Shown piece by piece: positions 1-8,565 of a stretch of DNA of 64,000 bases (its first letter is position 1; each line of letters opens with the position of its first letter). Source of the DNA: Amycolatopsis sulphurea (lineage in GTDB: Bacteria; Actinomycetota; Actinomycetes; Mycobacteriales; Pseudonocardiaceae); the NCBI RefSeq assembly GCF_002564045.1, contig NZ_PDJK01000002.1, positions 3,720,001-3,784,000 on the forward strand, in the 5' to 3' direction. Position numbers and translations under genes: made by a program. Under the pieces are notes generated by a model that saw nothing but the letters and a program-made list of their open reading frames with translations, searched no databases and was not told where the DNA came from.

Positions 1-208
1 TGACCGGCTGACCTGGTCGTTGGGACGACTGTCCCGATCCAGGCGCCGGTCGAGTCGAGCCGAGTCTGTTCAGCCCGGATGAGCCGAACCAGTCCGACTC
101 ATCCCGACCCGAACCCCGTGCTGGGAAGAGAGTCCATCCGGTCCGCTCAGCCCGAATCTGCGCTGAGATGAAACCAACCGCCCGGACCCGGTTCAGAAAG
201 CGCCCGGC
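1..208. other. Window edge, no gene recognised
   Basis: No convincing coding sequence. There is a small hairpin, GGGAC-GACT-GTCCC, at 22-35. The stretch lies downstream of the minus-strand gene that ends at 209. The reading frames crossing it are compositional and match no family I know. Confidence 0.5.
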
Positions 209-685
209 TCAAGCCACCGACGGCCGGTCCGGTTGCGGGCGGCGCACCGGTCCGAGGCGCGGCGCCAGCACGTGGAATCGAGTGCACACCCAGCCGGTGC
301 GGGTGAGTTCGAAGCGGGCGGCGACCGCGTGTACGCGGCCGTGGGTGATCAGAGTCGTGCTGGTCTCGATGGCGGTGTCCGAGGGCTGGCACACGTGCAG
401 GTCGCCGACGCGGTAGCGCAGGCCGGGCAGCGGGCCGTGGGCGGACAGGCGGGCGAACAGGGCGTCGTCGACCAGCGACTGGATCTGTCCGGCCGGGCGG
501 CGGCCGGCCAGGACTTCGAGGATCGCCTTGAGCCGCTGGGTGAGGTGCCGTTCGTGCGGGACTTCGGCGAAGCGCAGGATCCGGTGGCCGGCGGGCGGCA
601 GATCCCGGACCGCGGGCCGCGCGACGCGGTGGTGGACCCTGCGGACGGGCCCGGACGTCAGCAGCCGGAGGTGGTGTTTCGTCAT
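209..685 (-). CDS. Rv3235 family protein
   Basis: A 158-residue protein of unknown function, assigned from memory to the Rv3235 family (usually found near secA in actinobacteria). The recognisable part is the C-terminal half, about residues 75-145, with a pattern seen in this family: ...HGRVHAVAARFE...GWVCTRFHV. The start is the ATG at 685 because GGGGAGGAACC precedes it at good spacing; an upstream in-frame ATG at 721 lacks this. There are no transmembrane segments or known catalytic motifs. An inverted repeat CACAAATG/CATTTGTG (717-724, 747-754) lies just upstream and could be an operator. The family call is moderate; no function is assigned. Confidence 0.7.
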   Translation of the reverse strand: MTKHHLRLLTSGPVRRVHHRVARPAVRDLPPAGHRILRFAEVPHERHLTQRLKAILEVLAGRRPAGQIQSLVDDALFARLSAHGPLPGLRYRVGDLHVCQPSDTAIETSTTLITHGRVHAVAARFELTRTGWVCTRFHVLAPRLGPVRRPQPDRPSVA

Positions 686-860
686 GAGGTTCCTCCCCTG
701 GATCGTGGCGTTGCTACACAAATGGCCACGCGCACATGACTCAGTGCATTTGTGCCAAACGGGTGGGACAGCGTGCGTCGGATCGGGCGAAACGGCAGGG
801 AACGGACTAGACGTATGTGCTTGGTGTGCTAGCGCCCGAGCACCGGCCGACGACCCCGGA

Positions 861-866
861 TACCCT
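861..866 (+). promoter_or_regulatory. -10 element of a leaderless start (HAD gene)
   Basis: TACCCT fits the actinobacterial -10 pattern TANNNT and ends 7 nt before the GTG at 874. No ribosome binding site is present, so the transcript probably starts at or next to the GTG. Confidence 0.55.
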
Positions 867-873
867 GGATGAC

Positions 874-1257
874 GTGCTGAAAGGCTTGCTGGTCGATTAC
901 GCGGGGGTGCTCACCGACCCGGACGCGCACCTGCTCTTCGACTACCTCCATGCCGCCCGTGCCCGGGGTACCCGGACCGCGCTGGTGTCCAACGCGCCCG
1001 GGGCCGCGCCAGGGGCGAAAGCCGCGCTGGGCGAGTATTTCGACGCGCTGGTGTTCTCCGGTGAGGCCGGGGTCGCCAAACCGGCCCGCGGGATCTACCT
1101 GGTGGCCGCCGAGCGGCTCGGGCTGGCCGCGCCGAGCTGTGTCTTCGTGGACGACGCCGAGCGCAACGTTCGCGGGGCGGTCGAAGCGGGCATGGTCGGG
1201 GTCCACCACGTGGCTGTGCCGGAGACGCTCGCCGAGCTGGCCGTCCTGTTCAGCTGA
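874..1257 (+). CDS. HAD family hydrolase
   Basis: A 127-residue haloacid-dehalogenase-like protein. Motif I is LLVDYAGVLTD near the N-terminus, the variant with a small residue in place of the second Asp, as in EPHX2-like HAD proteins (DxGGVL). Motif II is the Ser/Asn of LVSNAP, motif III is the Lys of GVAKPARGIY, and motif IV is FVDDAERNV. All the core motifs fit in a short protein without a large cap. GTG at 874 is chosen because motif I follows directly and a -10 box sits 7 nt upstream. Longer starts would add residues unlike the family. The substrate is unknown. The gene ends 8 bp inside the convergent methyltransferase gene. Confidence 0.8.
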   Translation: MLKGLLVDYAGVLTDPDAHLLFDYLHAARARGTRTALVSNAPGAAPGAKAALGEYFDALVFSGEAGVAKPARGIYLVAAERLGLAAPSCVFVDDAERNVRGAVEAGMVGVHHVAVPETLAELAVLFS

Positions 1258-2014
1258 GGCCGCGCCGTACCAGTTCGAACGACACCACGGCGGCCGCGGC
1301 GGAGACGTTCAGCGATTCCACGTCGCCGGGCATCGGAATGGTGACCCATTCGGTGACCAGTTCCGCGACTTCCGCGCCCACCCCGGCCGTTTCGCCGCCC
1401 AGCACGAAGACCGCGCGCTTCGGCAGGTCGACTTCGAACACCGTCACCCCGGCGGAGGCATCGAGCGCGTACAGGCCGTAGCCCGCCTCCATCAACAACT
1501 CCGCCGCTTCGCGGGCACTCCCGCAGCGCAGCACCGGCGCCCGGAACGCGATCCCCGCGGAGGCCTTGACCACCATCGGATCGAGCGCCGCCACGCCCCG
1601 GCGCGGCACGATCACTCCGGCCAGCCCGGCCGCGGTGGCGGTGCGCAGGATCATCCCTACGTTCGCCGGGGTGGTGATCCCGTCGAGCAGCAGCAGCCGC
1701 TCCGGCGGGCGGCGGTCCGCCAGCGCCGCGGCCAGCGCGCGCATCCGCGGCGCGACCACGTCCGCCAGCACGCCCTGGTCCTGTTTTCCGTTGCCGGCCA
1801 GCACTTTCACCCGATGCGCGCTGGCCCGCCGCACGGGCACGCCGGCCGTCTTCGCGGCGCGCTGGATCTCCGCGGCGGCCGGGCCGCGCGCGGTGTCGGC
1901 GAGGATCACCTTGTCCACGCGCAAGTCCGCGTCCGCGAGCGCCTCCAGCACCGGTTTGCGCCCGTAGACGGTCAGGAATCGGTCCTTCGGGGAAACCGCC
2001 TCGTCATCACCCAC
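1250..2014 (-). CDS. TrmH/SpoU family RNA methyltransferase
   Basis: A 254-residue SAM-dependent rRNA or tRNA 2'-O-ribose methyltransferase of the SPOUT class. The N-terminal part (about residues 15-80, VYGRKPVLEAL...) is the SpoU substrate-binding domain. The C-terminal knot domain carries the three family motifs: NVGMILRTA (motif 1), VLGGETAGV (motif 2) and IPMPGDVESLNVSAAAAV (motif 3). The RNA target cannot be read from the sequence. The start is uncertain: GTG at 2014 leaves a normal-length protein, whereas ATG at 2050 would overlap the divergent WS/DGAT start codon. The gene overlaps the HAD gene tail to tail by 8 bp. Confidence 0.9.
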   Translation of the reverse strand: MGDDEAVSPKDRFLTVYGRKPVLEALADADLRVDKVILADTARGPAAAEIQRAAKTAGVPVRRASAHRVKVLAGNGKQDQGVLADVVAPRMRALAAALADRRPPERLLLLDGITTPANVGMILRTATAAGLAGVIVPRRGVAALDPMVVKASAGIAFRAPVLRCGSAREAAELLMEAGYGLYALDASAGVTVFEVDLPKRAVFVLGGETAGVGAEVAELVTEWVTIPMPGDVESLNVSAAAAVVSFELVRRGLS

Positions 2015-2048
2015 ACCGGTCAGTCTCGCACTGTGTAAGGATCGGCCC

Positions 2049-3446
2049 ATGCCCGACCGCCTGTCCGCCCTCGATGCCTCGTTCCTGTACGTGGAGGACC
2101 AGACGACGCCGATGCACGTCGGCGGGGTGGCGATCTTCGACCGGCCGCCGTCCGGGTTCACCTACGAGCAGCTGCTGGCTCTCGTCGGCGCGCGGCTGGC
2201 GTTCCTGCCGCGCTACCGCCAGCGGGTGCTCGGCGTGCCGGGGCACCTGGCCCGCCCGGTGTGGGTGGACGACGTCGACTTCGATCTCAACTACCACGTC
2301 CGCCGGTCCGCGCTGCCCGAACCGGGCAGTGACGAGCAGCTGTTCGACCTGGTCGCCCGCCTGATGTCGCGCCGGCTGGCCCCGGAGCGCCCGCTCTGGG
2401 AGGCGTACTTCGTGGAGGGGCTCTCCGGCGGCCGGGTGGCGCTGGTCACCAAGACCCATCCGTCCGTTGTGGACGGTATCGGCACGATCGATCTCGGCCA
2501 GCTCATCCTCGAGGAGACCCCGGCGCCGCCGGAGCCGTTCGAGGACCTGTGGACCCCGCGCCGGGAACCGAGCCGCACGCAGCTGGTGCTCGACGCGGTA
2601 AGCGAGGCCGTGCAGCGGCCCGGCGAGCTGGCCGAGAACGTCCGGGCCGCCGCCACCGACGCGGTCGCCACGGTGGGCAAGGTCGCCGAGACTCTCGGTG
2701 GTGTCGCGTCCACGGTGGTGCGGCCCGCGCCGTCCGGACCGCTGAACGTTCGTGTGTCCGGTGGCCGGATGTTCGCCGTCGTGCGCACGCGGCTGGACGA
2801 CTTCCGGTCGGTCCGCGCGAAGCACGGGGGCACGGTCAACGACGTCATTCTCGCCGCGATCACCGGCGCGCTGCGGGAGTGGCTGCTGTCCCGTGGCGAG
2901 AGCCTGACGCCGACCTCCACCGTGCGCGCGCTCGTGCCGATGGCGGTCAACGATGCGGAAACGGCCGAGTACGCCACTCCCGCGCTGATCGGCAACGAGG
3001 TCGCCGCGTACCTGGTCGACCTGCCGGTGGGCGAGCCGAATCCGGTACTGCGGCTGCAGCACATCGGCCACGCGATGACCGACCATCTCGACTCCGGCCG
3101 TTCGGTGGCCGCGCGCGGGCTGCTCAAGGTCAGCGGGTTCGCCCCGGCCACCCTGCACTCGCTGGGTGCGCGGGCGGGCGGGTCGCTGTCCGGGCGGATC
3201 TTCAACCTGATGATCACCAATTCCCCCGGCCCGCAGGTGCCGGTGTACGCGGGGGAGGCGAGACTGGTGGAGATGTTCCCGGTGATGCCGCTGATGCGCA
3301 CCCAGGCGCTGGCGATCGGGGTCACGTCCTACCACGGTGGCGTCTACTTCGGACTCAACGGCGACCGCAAGGCCGCTTACGACGTCGGGCTGCTCGGCGG
3401 GATGATCGAGGAAGCGTTGGAAGAGCTGAAGGGGGCGCACTGGTGA
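2049..3446 (+). CDS. WS/DGAT-family O-acyltransferase with altered active site
   Basis: A 465-residue protein of the wax ester synthase/diacylglycerol acyltransferase family, which makes triacylglycerol or wax esters from acyl-CoA. It begins in family style (LSALDASFLYVED...PMHVGG), has PLWEAYFVEGL ahead of the active site, VNDVILAAITGALR in the middle and ITNSPGP near the C-terminus. The active-site HHxxxDG motif reads HPSVVDG, so the second histidine, normally the general base, is proline. The enzyme may be inactive, work differently or have another role. The ATG has AAGGA upstream. It overlaps the next gene by 4 bp (GTGA), so the two are probably co-transcribed. Confidence 0.88.
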   Translation: MPDRLSALDASFLYVEDQTTPMHVGGVAIFDRPPSGFTYEQLLALVGARLAFLPRYRQRVLGVPGHLARPVWVDDVDFDLNYHVRRSALPEPGSDEQLFDLVARLMSRRLAPERPLWEAYFVEGLSGGRVALVTKTHPSVVDGIGTIDLGQLILEETPAPPEPFEDLWTPRREPSRTQLVLDAVSEAVQRPGELAENVRAAATDAVATVGKVAETLGGVASTVVRPAPSGPLNVRVSGGRMFAVVRTRLDDFRSVRAKHGGTVNDVILAAITGALREWLLSRGESLTPTSTVRALVPMAVNDAETAEYATPALIGNEVAAYLVDLPVGEPNPVLRLQHIGHAMTDHLDSGRSVAARGLLKVSGFAPATLHSLGARAGGSLSGRIFNLMITNSPGPQVPVYAGEARLVEMFPVMPLMRTQALAIGVTSYHGGVYFGLNGDRKAAYDVGLLGGMIEEALEELKGAHW

Positions 3447-3934
3447 GGGTTTATCTGCCGGCCACGATCGCGATGCTGCGGGACTTCGAGGCGAGCGGGG
3501 AGTTCCGCGCCCGCAGCGGTACCGGGTTCGCGCTCACCCCGGCGCTGCGCGAGGCGTACGTGAGCGGCTCGGACGAGGAGCTGGAGTACGCCGCGCTGCT
3601 CGACGCGGCCAGGGCGTCGTTGCGCCTGATCGCCGCGGAGGAGAAGGGCGAGCCCCGTCGTGTGGTGGTCTCCGTGGACGTGGACGACGTCACCTTGCGT
3701 GCCGATCTCGATGCCCCCGTGGTCCGCCTCGCCGGTCCGGTCCCGAGGTCGAAGGTCGCCGCGATCCACGTGGACGCCGCCGAGGCAGCCGACGCGGTGG
3801 CCGCCGCAGCCGCCGTGATCGACGCCGCGGACCTTGGGGACGAGGACGCGGAATTCACCTTGGGCGATGCCGAGGACCACGAACTGGCCTGGTACGCGCC
3901 CCAGGAGCTGCCGTTCCTGCTGGAACTGCTTTAG
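3443..3934 (+). CDS. DUF6912 family protein
   Basis: A 163-residue actinobacterial protein of unknown function. The opening VRVYLPATIAML and the block LTPALREAYVSGSDEELEY are what I associate with the DUF6912 family; that assignment is from memory. The middle is alanine-rich and acidic (EAADAVAAAAAVIDAA) and the protein ends in WYAPQELPFLLELL. There is no signal peptide or membrane segment. The GTG start overlaps the WS/DGAT stop codon, so it is translationally coupled. A P palindrome (3977-4027) lies 42 bp after the stop and probably ends the operon. Confidence 0.75.
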   Translation: MRVYLPATIAMLRDFEASGEFRARSGTGFALTPALREAYVSGSDEELEYAALLDAARASLRLIAAEEKGEPRRVVVSVDVDDVTLRADLDAPVVRLAGPVPRSKVAAIHVDAAEAADAVAAAAAVIDAADLGDEDAEFTLGDAEDHELAWYAPQELPFLLELL

Positions 3935-3976
3935 CCGGGCTGTCCTCGATCCGGCCGCCGGTCCTCTGGACGAAGG

Positions 3977-4027
3977 CTGTGAAGGGCCCCTTCACGGACT
4001 CTGAGTCTGTGAAGGGCCCCTTCACAG
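3977..4027. repeat. P palindrome, copy 1 (bidirectional terminator)
   Basis: A 51-bp element of two GTGAAGGGCCCCTTCAC hairpins joined by ACTCTGAGT. It lies between the convergent ends of the DUF6912 gene and a lipoprotein gene. It has no T-tract, so any termination would come from the stem itself. Confidence 0.85.
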
Positions 4028-4044
4028 CCTTGCTGACGGTCGGC

Positions 4045-4839
4045 TCATCGGCCGGTGAGCGTGCCCACGTCGGCCGCGGGGGGCGGGTCGACGGTGACCG
4101 GAGACCCCCAGCCGGAGTACCGCGCGGTGATCCGGGCGTCCCCGGTCTCGCCGGTGGCTTGCAGCACCGGCGACAGGTCCAGCACCAGCTGTACCGGCCG
4201 GTGCTGCGGATCGAGCCACAGGTCGAGCGGGACCGTGGCGCCGCGGCCGGCCAGTTGCGCCATCGCGTCGGCGGGCAGGCCCGCGGGCAGTTCGGAGCCG
4301 AGCTTCGCCAGGTCCACGGTCAGCCGGTAGTGCTCGACCGGGGCGTCGCCGAGGCGGGTCTGTTCGCTGGTGGTCAGCGTGCCTGCCGTGCGCACCTGGG
4401 CGAGCGTGCGACCGGGGTCGTTCTGCTCGGCCAGCTGGGTCAGGCTGCCGCCGAGAACCTGCGAAAGCGGGTCGTTGCCCTCCGGCGACACTTGCACCCA
4501 CGGCTTGCCGCCGGTCACCTGATCCCGTGCGTCGGCGGGCACCTTCGCGTACAGCGCGCGGTTCACCAGCCGCAGTTCGAGCGGCTCGCCGACGTAGTCC
4601 GTGGTCATTTTCAGCGCGGTCCCGGACGGGTCGAACCGGGCCTGTCCGGTGCCGTGCGACACGAACGTCCCCGCGGTGACGTCGGTGGTGAACTCCGCCG
4701 ACCGACCGGCGAGGGTCGCCGCCGTGGCCGCGTCGGCGAGCGTTCGCGCGTCGGCGAACCGCTGGGGCTCGTCGTCCGAGCAGCCGGCCAATGCTGCCGC
4801 AAGCACCACCACGGCACCCGCCACCGCCGTCCTGCGCAT
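4045..4839 (-). CDS. LppX/LprG-like lipoprotein
   Basis: A 264-residue secreted lipoprotein. Residues 1-20 are a lipoprotein signal (MRRTAVAGAVVVLAAALAGC) with the lipobox LAGC, so it should be anchored to the outer face of the cytoplasmic membrane. The rest is a beta-rich domain resembling the LppX/LprAFG or LolA-like fold of actinobacteria, with the shared ending YSGWGSPVTV-PPPA. Such proteins bind or shuttle lipids; whether this one does is inferred. It is a paralogue of the protein at 4979-5884. The ATG at 4839 follows a GGGGGG ribosome binding site. A hairpin at 4931-4962 separates it from the upstream paralogue, so it probably has its own promoter. Confidence 0.8.
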   Translation of the reverse strand: MRRTAVAGAVVVLAAALAGCSDDEPQRFADARTLADAATAATLAGRSAEFTTDVTAGTFVSHGTGQARFDPSGTALKMTTDYVGEPLELRLVNRALYAKVPADARDQVTGGKPWVQVSPEGNDPLSQVLGGSLTQLAEQNDPGRTLAQVRTAGTLTTSEQTRLGDAPVEHYRLTVDLAKLGSELPAGLPADAMAQLAGRGATVPLDLWLDPQHRPVQLVLDLSPVLQATGETGDARITARYSGWGSPVTVDPPPAADVGTLTGR

Positions 4840-4930
4840 CCGGAAACCCCCCACTGACCGGCGAAAAGAGCCCTTACCCAAGCACAGCTCGCGGTTACTG
4901 CTCATTCGGGGGAACGCGGGCAGCCGAAAA

Positions 4931-4962
4931 ACAAGCCCCGAGCCGGCCGGCTCGGGGCTTGT
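4931..4962 (-). terminator. Intrinsic terminator of the upstream lipoprotein gene
   Basis: AAGCCCCGAGCC-GG-CCGGCTCGGGGCTT is a near-perfect GC-rich stem, 16 bp past the stop codon of the gene at 4979-5884. Only two T residues follow on the minus strand. Confidence 0.75.
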
Positions 4963-4978
4963 CACCGCAGGATCGGCC

Positions 4979-5884
4979 TCAGCGGCCGCCGCCCATCTTC
5001 TTCGCGATCTCGCCGAAGTCGCTCACCTGATCGGCCGGCGGTGCGGCGACGTCCACCGGGGCGCCCCAGCCGGAGTACTTGACGGTGATCTTGCCCGGCC
5101 CCTGCGTGCCCGCGCCCATGGCCCGCATCAGCGAGCTCTCGTCCATGGTCACCTGCAGCGGCAGCTGGTCCTTGTCCAGCCACAGCTCGGCCGGGAGCTT
5201 GATGTCCTTGCCCGCCAGCATCTTCGTCATCTGGTCCTTGGCCTCCGCCGGCAGGTCGCCGGTGAACTGCCCGATCGCCTTCTGCACGTCCAGTTCGACC
5301 CGGTAGTGGTTGACCTCCTGGCCGTCCAGCCGGGTCTGGTCGGAGCTGACGATCCGGCCGGCCTTGGCGACCTGCTCAAGGATCTGCGTCGGGTCGCTCT
5401 GCTTCGAGGCCTGCTGCATCGACTTGCTCAGGGACTGCGAAATCGGGTCGTTGGCGTCCGCCGCGATCTTCAGCCACGGCTTGTCCGTGCCGAACTGCTT
5501 GGCCTGGCCGGAGGGCACCTTCAGGTAGAGGGTGTTGTCCAGGTAACGCATCTCGGTGGAGCCGTCCGGGGTGTTCATGGTCATGGTGAACTTCTGGCCC
5601 TGGCCGTCGAAGCTCATCGCGCCGGTCGCGGTGACCGACTGGCCGCCCATGGACATGTCCATCGACATCTTCGCCGATTTGGACTTCTCGGTGCCCTGCT
5701 TGGCCGCGTCGGCCAGCTTGAGCACGTCGCCGAACGGCGCGGCGAGGCCGCCGCCCCCGGCGGACTGGTCCTGCGCCTGGCCGGCCGGGGAGGCCGTGCC
5801 GCTCTCGGTGTTCGCACCACACCCGGTCAGGACGAGTGCCAGCGCGGCACCCGCGGCGACGGCGAAGGTCGTGGTCTTGCGCAT
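4979..5884 (-). CDS. LppX/LprG-like lipoprotein (paralogue)
   Basis: A 301-residue lipoprotein. The signal peptide MRKTTTFAVAAGAALALVL ends in lipobox LTGC, followed by a Gly/Ser/Gln-rich linker (about residues 23-47). The mature domain is rich in Met and Thr (AKMSMDMSMGGQSVTATG), contains HYRVELD, LWLDKDQLPLQVTMD and the ending KYSGWGAPVDVAAPPA, all matched in the next gene. The two arose by tandem duplication. A role in lipid carriage or sensing at the membrane is inferred from the fold resemblance only. The start has a GGGGGAACGC leader. About 150 bp upstream of the start hold its promoter and the end of rsgA. Confidence 0.8.
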   Translation of the reverse strand: MRKTTTFAVAAGAALALVLTGCGANTESGTASPAGQAQDQSAGGGGLAAPFGDVLKLADAAKQGTEKSKSAKMSMDMSMGGQSVTATGAMSFDGQGQKFTMTMNTPDGSTEMRYLDNTLYLKVPSGQAKQFGTDKPWLKIAADANDPISQSLSKSMQQASKQSDPTQILEQVAKAGRIVSSDQTRLDGQEVNHYRVELDVQKAIGQFTGDLPAEAKDQMTKMLAGKDIKLPAELWLDKDQLPLQVTMDESSLMRAMGAGTQGPGKITVKYSGWGAPVDVAAPPADQVSDFGEIAKKMGGGR

Positions 5885-6031
5885 GTGCGTTCCCCCAGGG
5901 AATCGGTTCTCATCCGGTGTTGCCCCTGCAGTATCGGCGGATCTCCGTAGTGGTTACACCTGTTCGGGTGAAATCGCCAGGGCGATACCGGATCGGTACG
6001 GATCGGACGTTACCTGTCCGCAGATGGTTCC

Positions 6032-7045
6032 TCAGGATTCCGCGCCGCCCGCCCGGGACACCAGCAGCCGTCGCAGCGAGGCCAGCCGGTCCGCACCCGC
6101 CGGGTGCTGCTGCACGACCTCGTCCAGCGCGCAGTCCGGGTCCTCCGGCGGGCCGAGGTGCCCGCAGTTCGGCGGGCACTCCTCGGCGGCTTCGGCGAAC
6201 TCGTCGAACGCGTCGACGATGTCGTCCGCGGTCACGTGCGCCAGGCCGAACGACCGGATTCCCGGCGTGTCGATCACCCAGCCGCCGCCGGGCAGCGGCA
6301 ACGGCAGCGCGACCGCCGCCACCGAGGTGTGCCGCCCCTTGCCCACCGCGCTCACGTCGCCGGTGGCGAGTGCGGCGTCCGGGACCAGGCGGTTGACCAA
6401 TGTCGACTTGCCGACTCCGGAATGTCCGACGAGCGCGGTCACCCGGCCCGCCAGCCGCTGCGCGAGTCCCTCCGGCGGCTCGTCGTGCCGGGTCACGACG
6501 GCGGGCACGTCCAGCCCCGCGTAGCCGGCGAGCAGGACGTCCGGGCTCGCCAGATCCGCTTTCGTCAGGCACAGCACCGGATCCAGCCCGCCCGCGTAAC
6601 TGGCGACCAGGCACCGGTCGATGAATCCGGGGCGGGGGAGCGGGTCCGCCAGCGCGGTGACGATGAGCAGCTGCGCGGCGTTGGCCACCACCACCCGCTC
6701 GTGGGGATCGGTGTCGTCCGCGGTGCGCCGCAGCACGCTGGTCCGCTCGTCCACGCGGACGATCCGGGCGAGCGTGTCCGGCCGTCCGGACACGTCCCCG
6801 ACCAGCGCGACCCAGTCGCCCACGACCACCGAGACCCGGCCGAGCTCGCGGGCCCGCATGGCGGTCACCAGCCCGTCCGGATCGGCGTCCAGCGCGCAGG
6901 TCCAGCGGCCGCGGTCCTTGCCGACGACCATCGCGGTGACCGCGTCGGCGTGCTCGGGCCTGCGCTTGCTGCGGGGCCTGGAACCCTTGCCGGGACGGAT
7001 CCGCACGTCGGATTCGTCCAGCCGTCTCCAGTCGCCTCGCGCCAA
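6032..7045 (-). CDS. rsgA: Ribosome small subunit-dependent GTPase A
   Basis: A circularly permuted GTPase that helps mature and check the 30S subunit. The permuted order is visible: G4 (LTKAD), then G1/P-loop (GHSGVGKSTL), then G3 (DTPGIRSFG). The N-terminal OB domain covers about residues 30-115, and the C-terminal zinc site is CPPNCGHLGPPEDPDC, with a Cys-x4-Cys-x-His...Cys arrangement. The start is uncertain. TTG at 7045 gives LARGDWRRLDESDVRIRPG, close to the usual N-terminus of actinobacterial RsgA (MARRDWRRL...), with GAGGA upstream; ATG at 7114 would add 23 poorly conserved residues. The neighbourhood resembles Rv3228 of M. tuberculosis. Confidence 0.92.
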   Translation of the reverse strand: MARGDWRRLDESDVRIRPGKGSRPRSKRRPEHADAVTAMVVGKDRGRWTCALDADPDGLVTAMRARELGRVSVVVGDWVALVGDVSGRPDTLARIVRVDERTSVLRRTADDTDPHERVVVANAAQLLIVTALADPLPRPGFIDRCLVASYAGGLDPVLCLTKADLASPDVLLAGYAGLDVPAVVTRHDEPPEGLAQRLAGRVTALVGHSGVGKSTLVNRLVPDAALATGDVSAVGKGRHTSVAAVALPLPLPGGGWVIDTPGIRSFGLAHVTADDIVDAFDEFAEAAEECPPNCGHLGPPEDPDCALDEVVQQHPAGADRLASLRRLLVSRAGGAES

Positions 7046-7179
7046 ACCGCCCACGTCCTCCCGGTCGTCCTGCCCGGGTCCTGCCGGAGCCCGTGCCTGG
7101 TCGAATGATCCCACGCGCCTCGCGCGGCGCCCCTCCAGCGTGCAACGATGGCCTGGCGAGCATCCCCGAGGAGGTTGGC

Positions 7180-7941
7180 ATGTGCGGCCGTTACGCCGCG
7201 ACGAAGGACCCGGCGAAGCTGGTCGAGGAGTTCGCCGCGGTCGACCTGACCGAGGGCCGGGTGCGGGCGGACCACAACGTGGCGCCCACCAAGAACGTGG
7301 TCACCGTGGTGCAGCGGCATCCCCGCGACGCCGAAGGCCAGGTGCTCGGCGACGAGCCGGCGCAGCGCTCATTGCGGATGATGCGCTGGGGTCTCGTGCC
7401 CTTCTGGGCGAAGGACCCGTCGGCCGGCTCCCGCATGATCAACACCCGCGCGGAGACGGCGAAGGAGAAGCCCGCGTTCAAGCGTGCCCTCGCCGCGCGG
7501 CGGTGCCTGGTCCCCGCGGACGGCTGGTTCGAGTGGCGGCGCACGGGCAAGGAGAAGGAGCCGTTCTACATGACGGATCCGGACGGCGCCTCGCTCGCGT
7601 TCGCCGGGATCTGGGAGACCTGGCGGCCGAAGGACGACGCGGACGCCGAGCCGTTGATCACCTTCTCGATCCTCACCACCGATGCCGACGGCCGGCTCAC
7701 CGAGGTGCACCACCGGATGCCGCTGATCGTGCCGCGGACGCACTGGGACGGCTGGCTCGACCCGGATCGCTCCGAAGTGGACGGTCTGCTCGTGCCCACT
7801 CCGCCGGAGATCGTGGAATCGCTGGAACTGCGCCCGGTTTCGAGCCTGGTCAACAACGTCCGCAACAACGGCCCGGAGCTGCTGCAGCGCATGGAACCCG
7901 ACCAGCCGGTGGACGCGCTGTTCGACGTGCCGGCGACATGA
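7180..7941 (+). CDS. SRAP domain protein (HMCES/YedK)
   Basis: A 253-residue SOS response-associated peptidase (SRAP) protein. The family shields abasic sites in single-stranded DNA by forming a thiazolidine cross-link through Cys2, which is present here once the initiator Met is removed (MCGRY). Other family marks are the NTRAET block (Asn/Arg/Glu in the DNA site), RRCLVPADGWFEW, and the active-site His in EVHHRMPLIV. ATG at 7180 follows GAGGAGG and is the only start that puts Cys at position 2. It overlaps the next gene by 4 bp (ATGA). Confidence 0.93.
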   Translation: MCGRYAATKDPAKLVEEFAAVDLTEGRVRADHNVAPTKNVVTVVQRHPRDAEGQVLGDEPAQRSLRMMRWGLVPFWAKDPSAGSRMINTRAETAKEKPAFKRALAARRCLVPADGWFEWRRTGKEKEPFYMTDPDGASLAFAGIWETWRPKDDADAEPLITFSILTTDADGRLTEVHHRMPLIVPRTHWDGWLDPDRSEVDGLLVPTPPEIVESLELRPVSSLVNNVRNNGPELLQRMEPDQPVDALFDVPAT

Positions 7942-8546
7942 CCACCCTCGAAATCCCCACCGAACACGGCCCCGCGCGAGCCGAGCTGCACTGCGCGAAG
8001 GACGGCGTCGCGGTACTGGTGCTCGGCCACGGCGCGGGCGGCGGCATCGGGGCGAAAGACCTGGTGACGGTGGCCGGCGCGGCCAAAGCGGCGGGCGTGC
8101 ACGTGGCGCTGGTCGAACAGCCCTACCGCGTGGCCGGCCGCCGCGCCCCCGCCCCGGCCGCGCAGCTGGACACGGCCTGGCTCACCGTCGTGGACGAACT
8201 GTCCACTCGATTCGCCGCGCTGCCGCTGGTGTTCGGCGGCCGCTCGTCCGGCGCCCGCGTGGCCTGCCGCACGTCCGGCGCGGGCCAGGCGGTCGCGGTG
8301 CTGTGCCTGGCTTTCCCGGAGCATCCGCCGGGCCGCCCGGAGAAGACCCGTCAGCCGGAACTGGACGCGGTGACCGTCCCGGCGTTGATCATCCAGGGCG
8401 AGAGCGACCCCTTCGGCCGTCCGGCGCCCGCTCCGCACCGCGAGATCGTCCTGGTCCCCGGTGACCACAGCCTGTCCAAGGACCTGGACACCGTGGCCCG
8501 CGCCACGACGGAATGGCTGGGCCGGGTCCTCCGCCCGCACCTCTGA
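7938..8546 (+). CDS. Alpha/beta hydrolase (TEX30/KANL3-like)
   Basis: A 202-residue compact alpha/beta hydrolase. The order LGHGAGGG (oxyanion loop), GGRSSGARVA (nucleophile Ser in G-R-S-S-G), QGESDPFG (Asp) and PGDHSL (His) matches the small dienelactone hydrolase-like group that includes TEX30/KANL3 proteins. The substrate is unknown. There is no signal peptide, so it is cytosolic. Its start overlaps the SRAP stop codon (ATGA), which implies coupling. A P palindrome begins 20 bp after its stop. Confidence 0.85.
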   Translation: MTTLEIPTEHGPARAELHCAKDGVAVLVLGHGAGGGIGAKDLVTVAGAAKAAGVHVALVEQPYRVAGRRAPAPAAQLDTAWLTVVDELSTRFAALPLVFGGRSSGARVACRTSGAGQAVAVLCLAFPEHPPGRPEKTRQPELDAVTVPALIIQGESDPFGRPAPAPHREIVLVPGDHSLSKDLDTVARATTEWLGRVLRPHL

Positions 8547-8565
8547 CTTCGCCCCGGGTCCAGGG

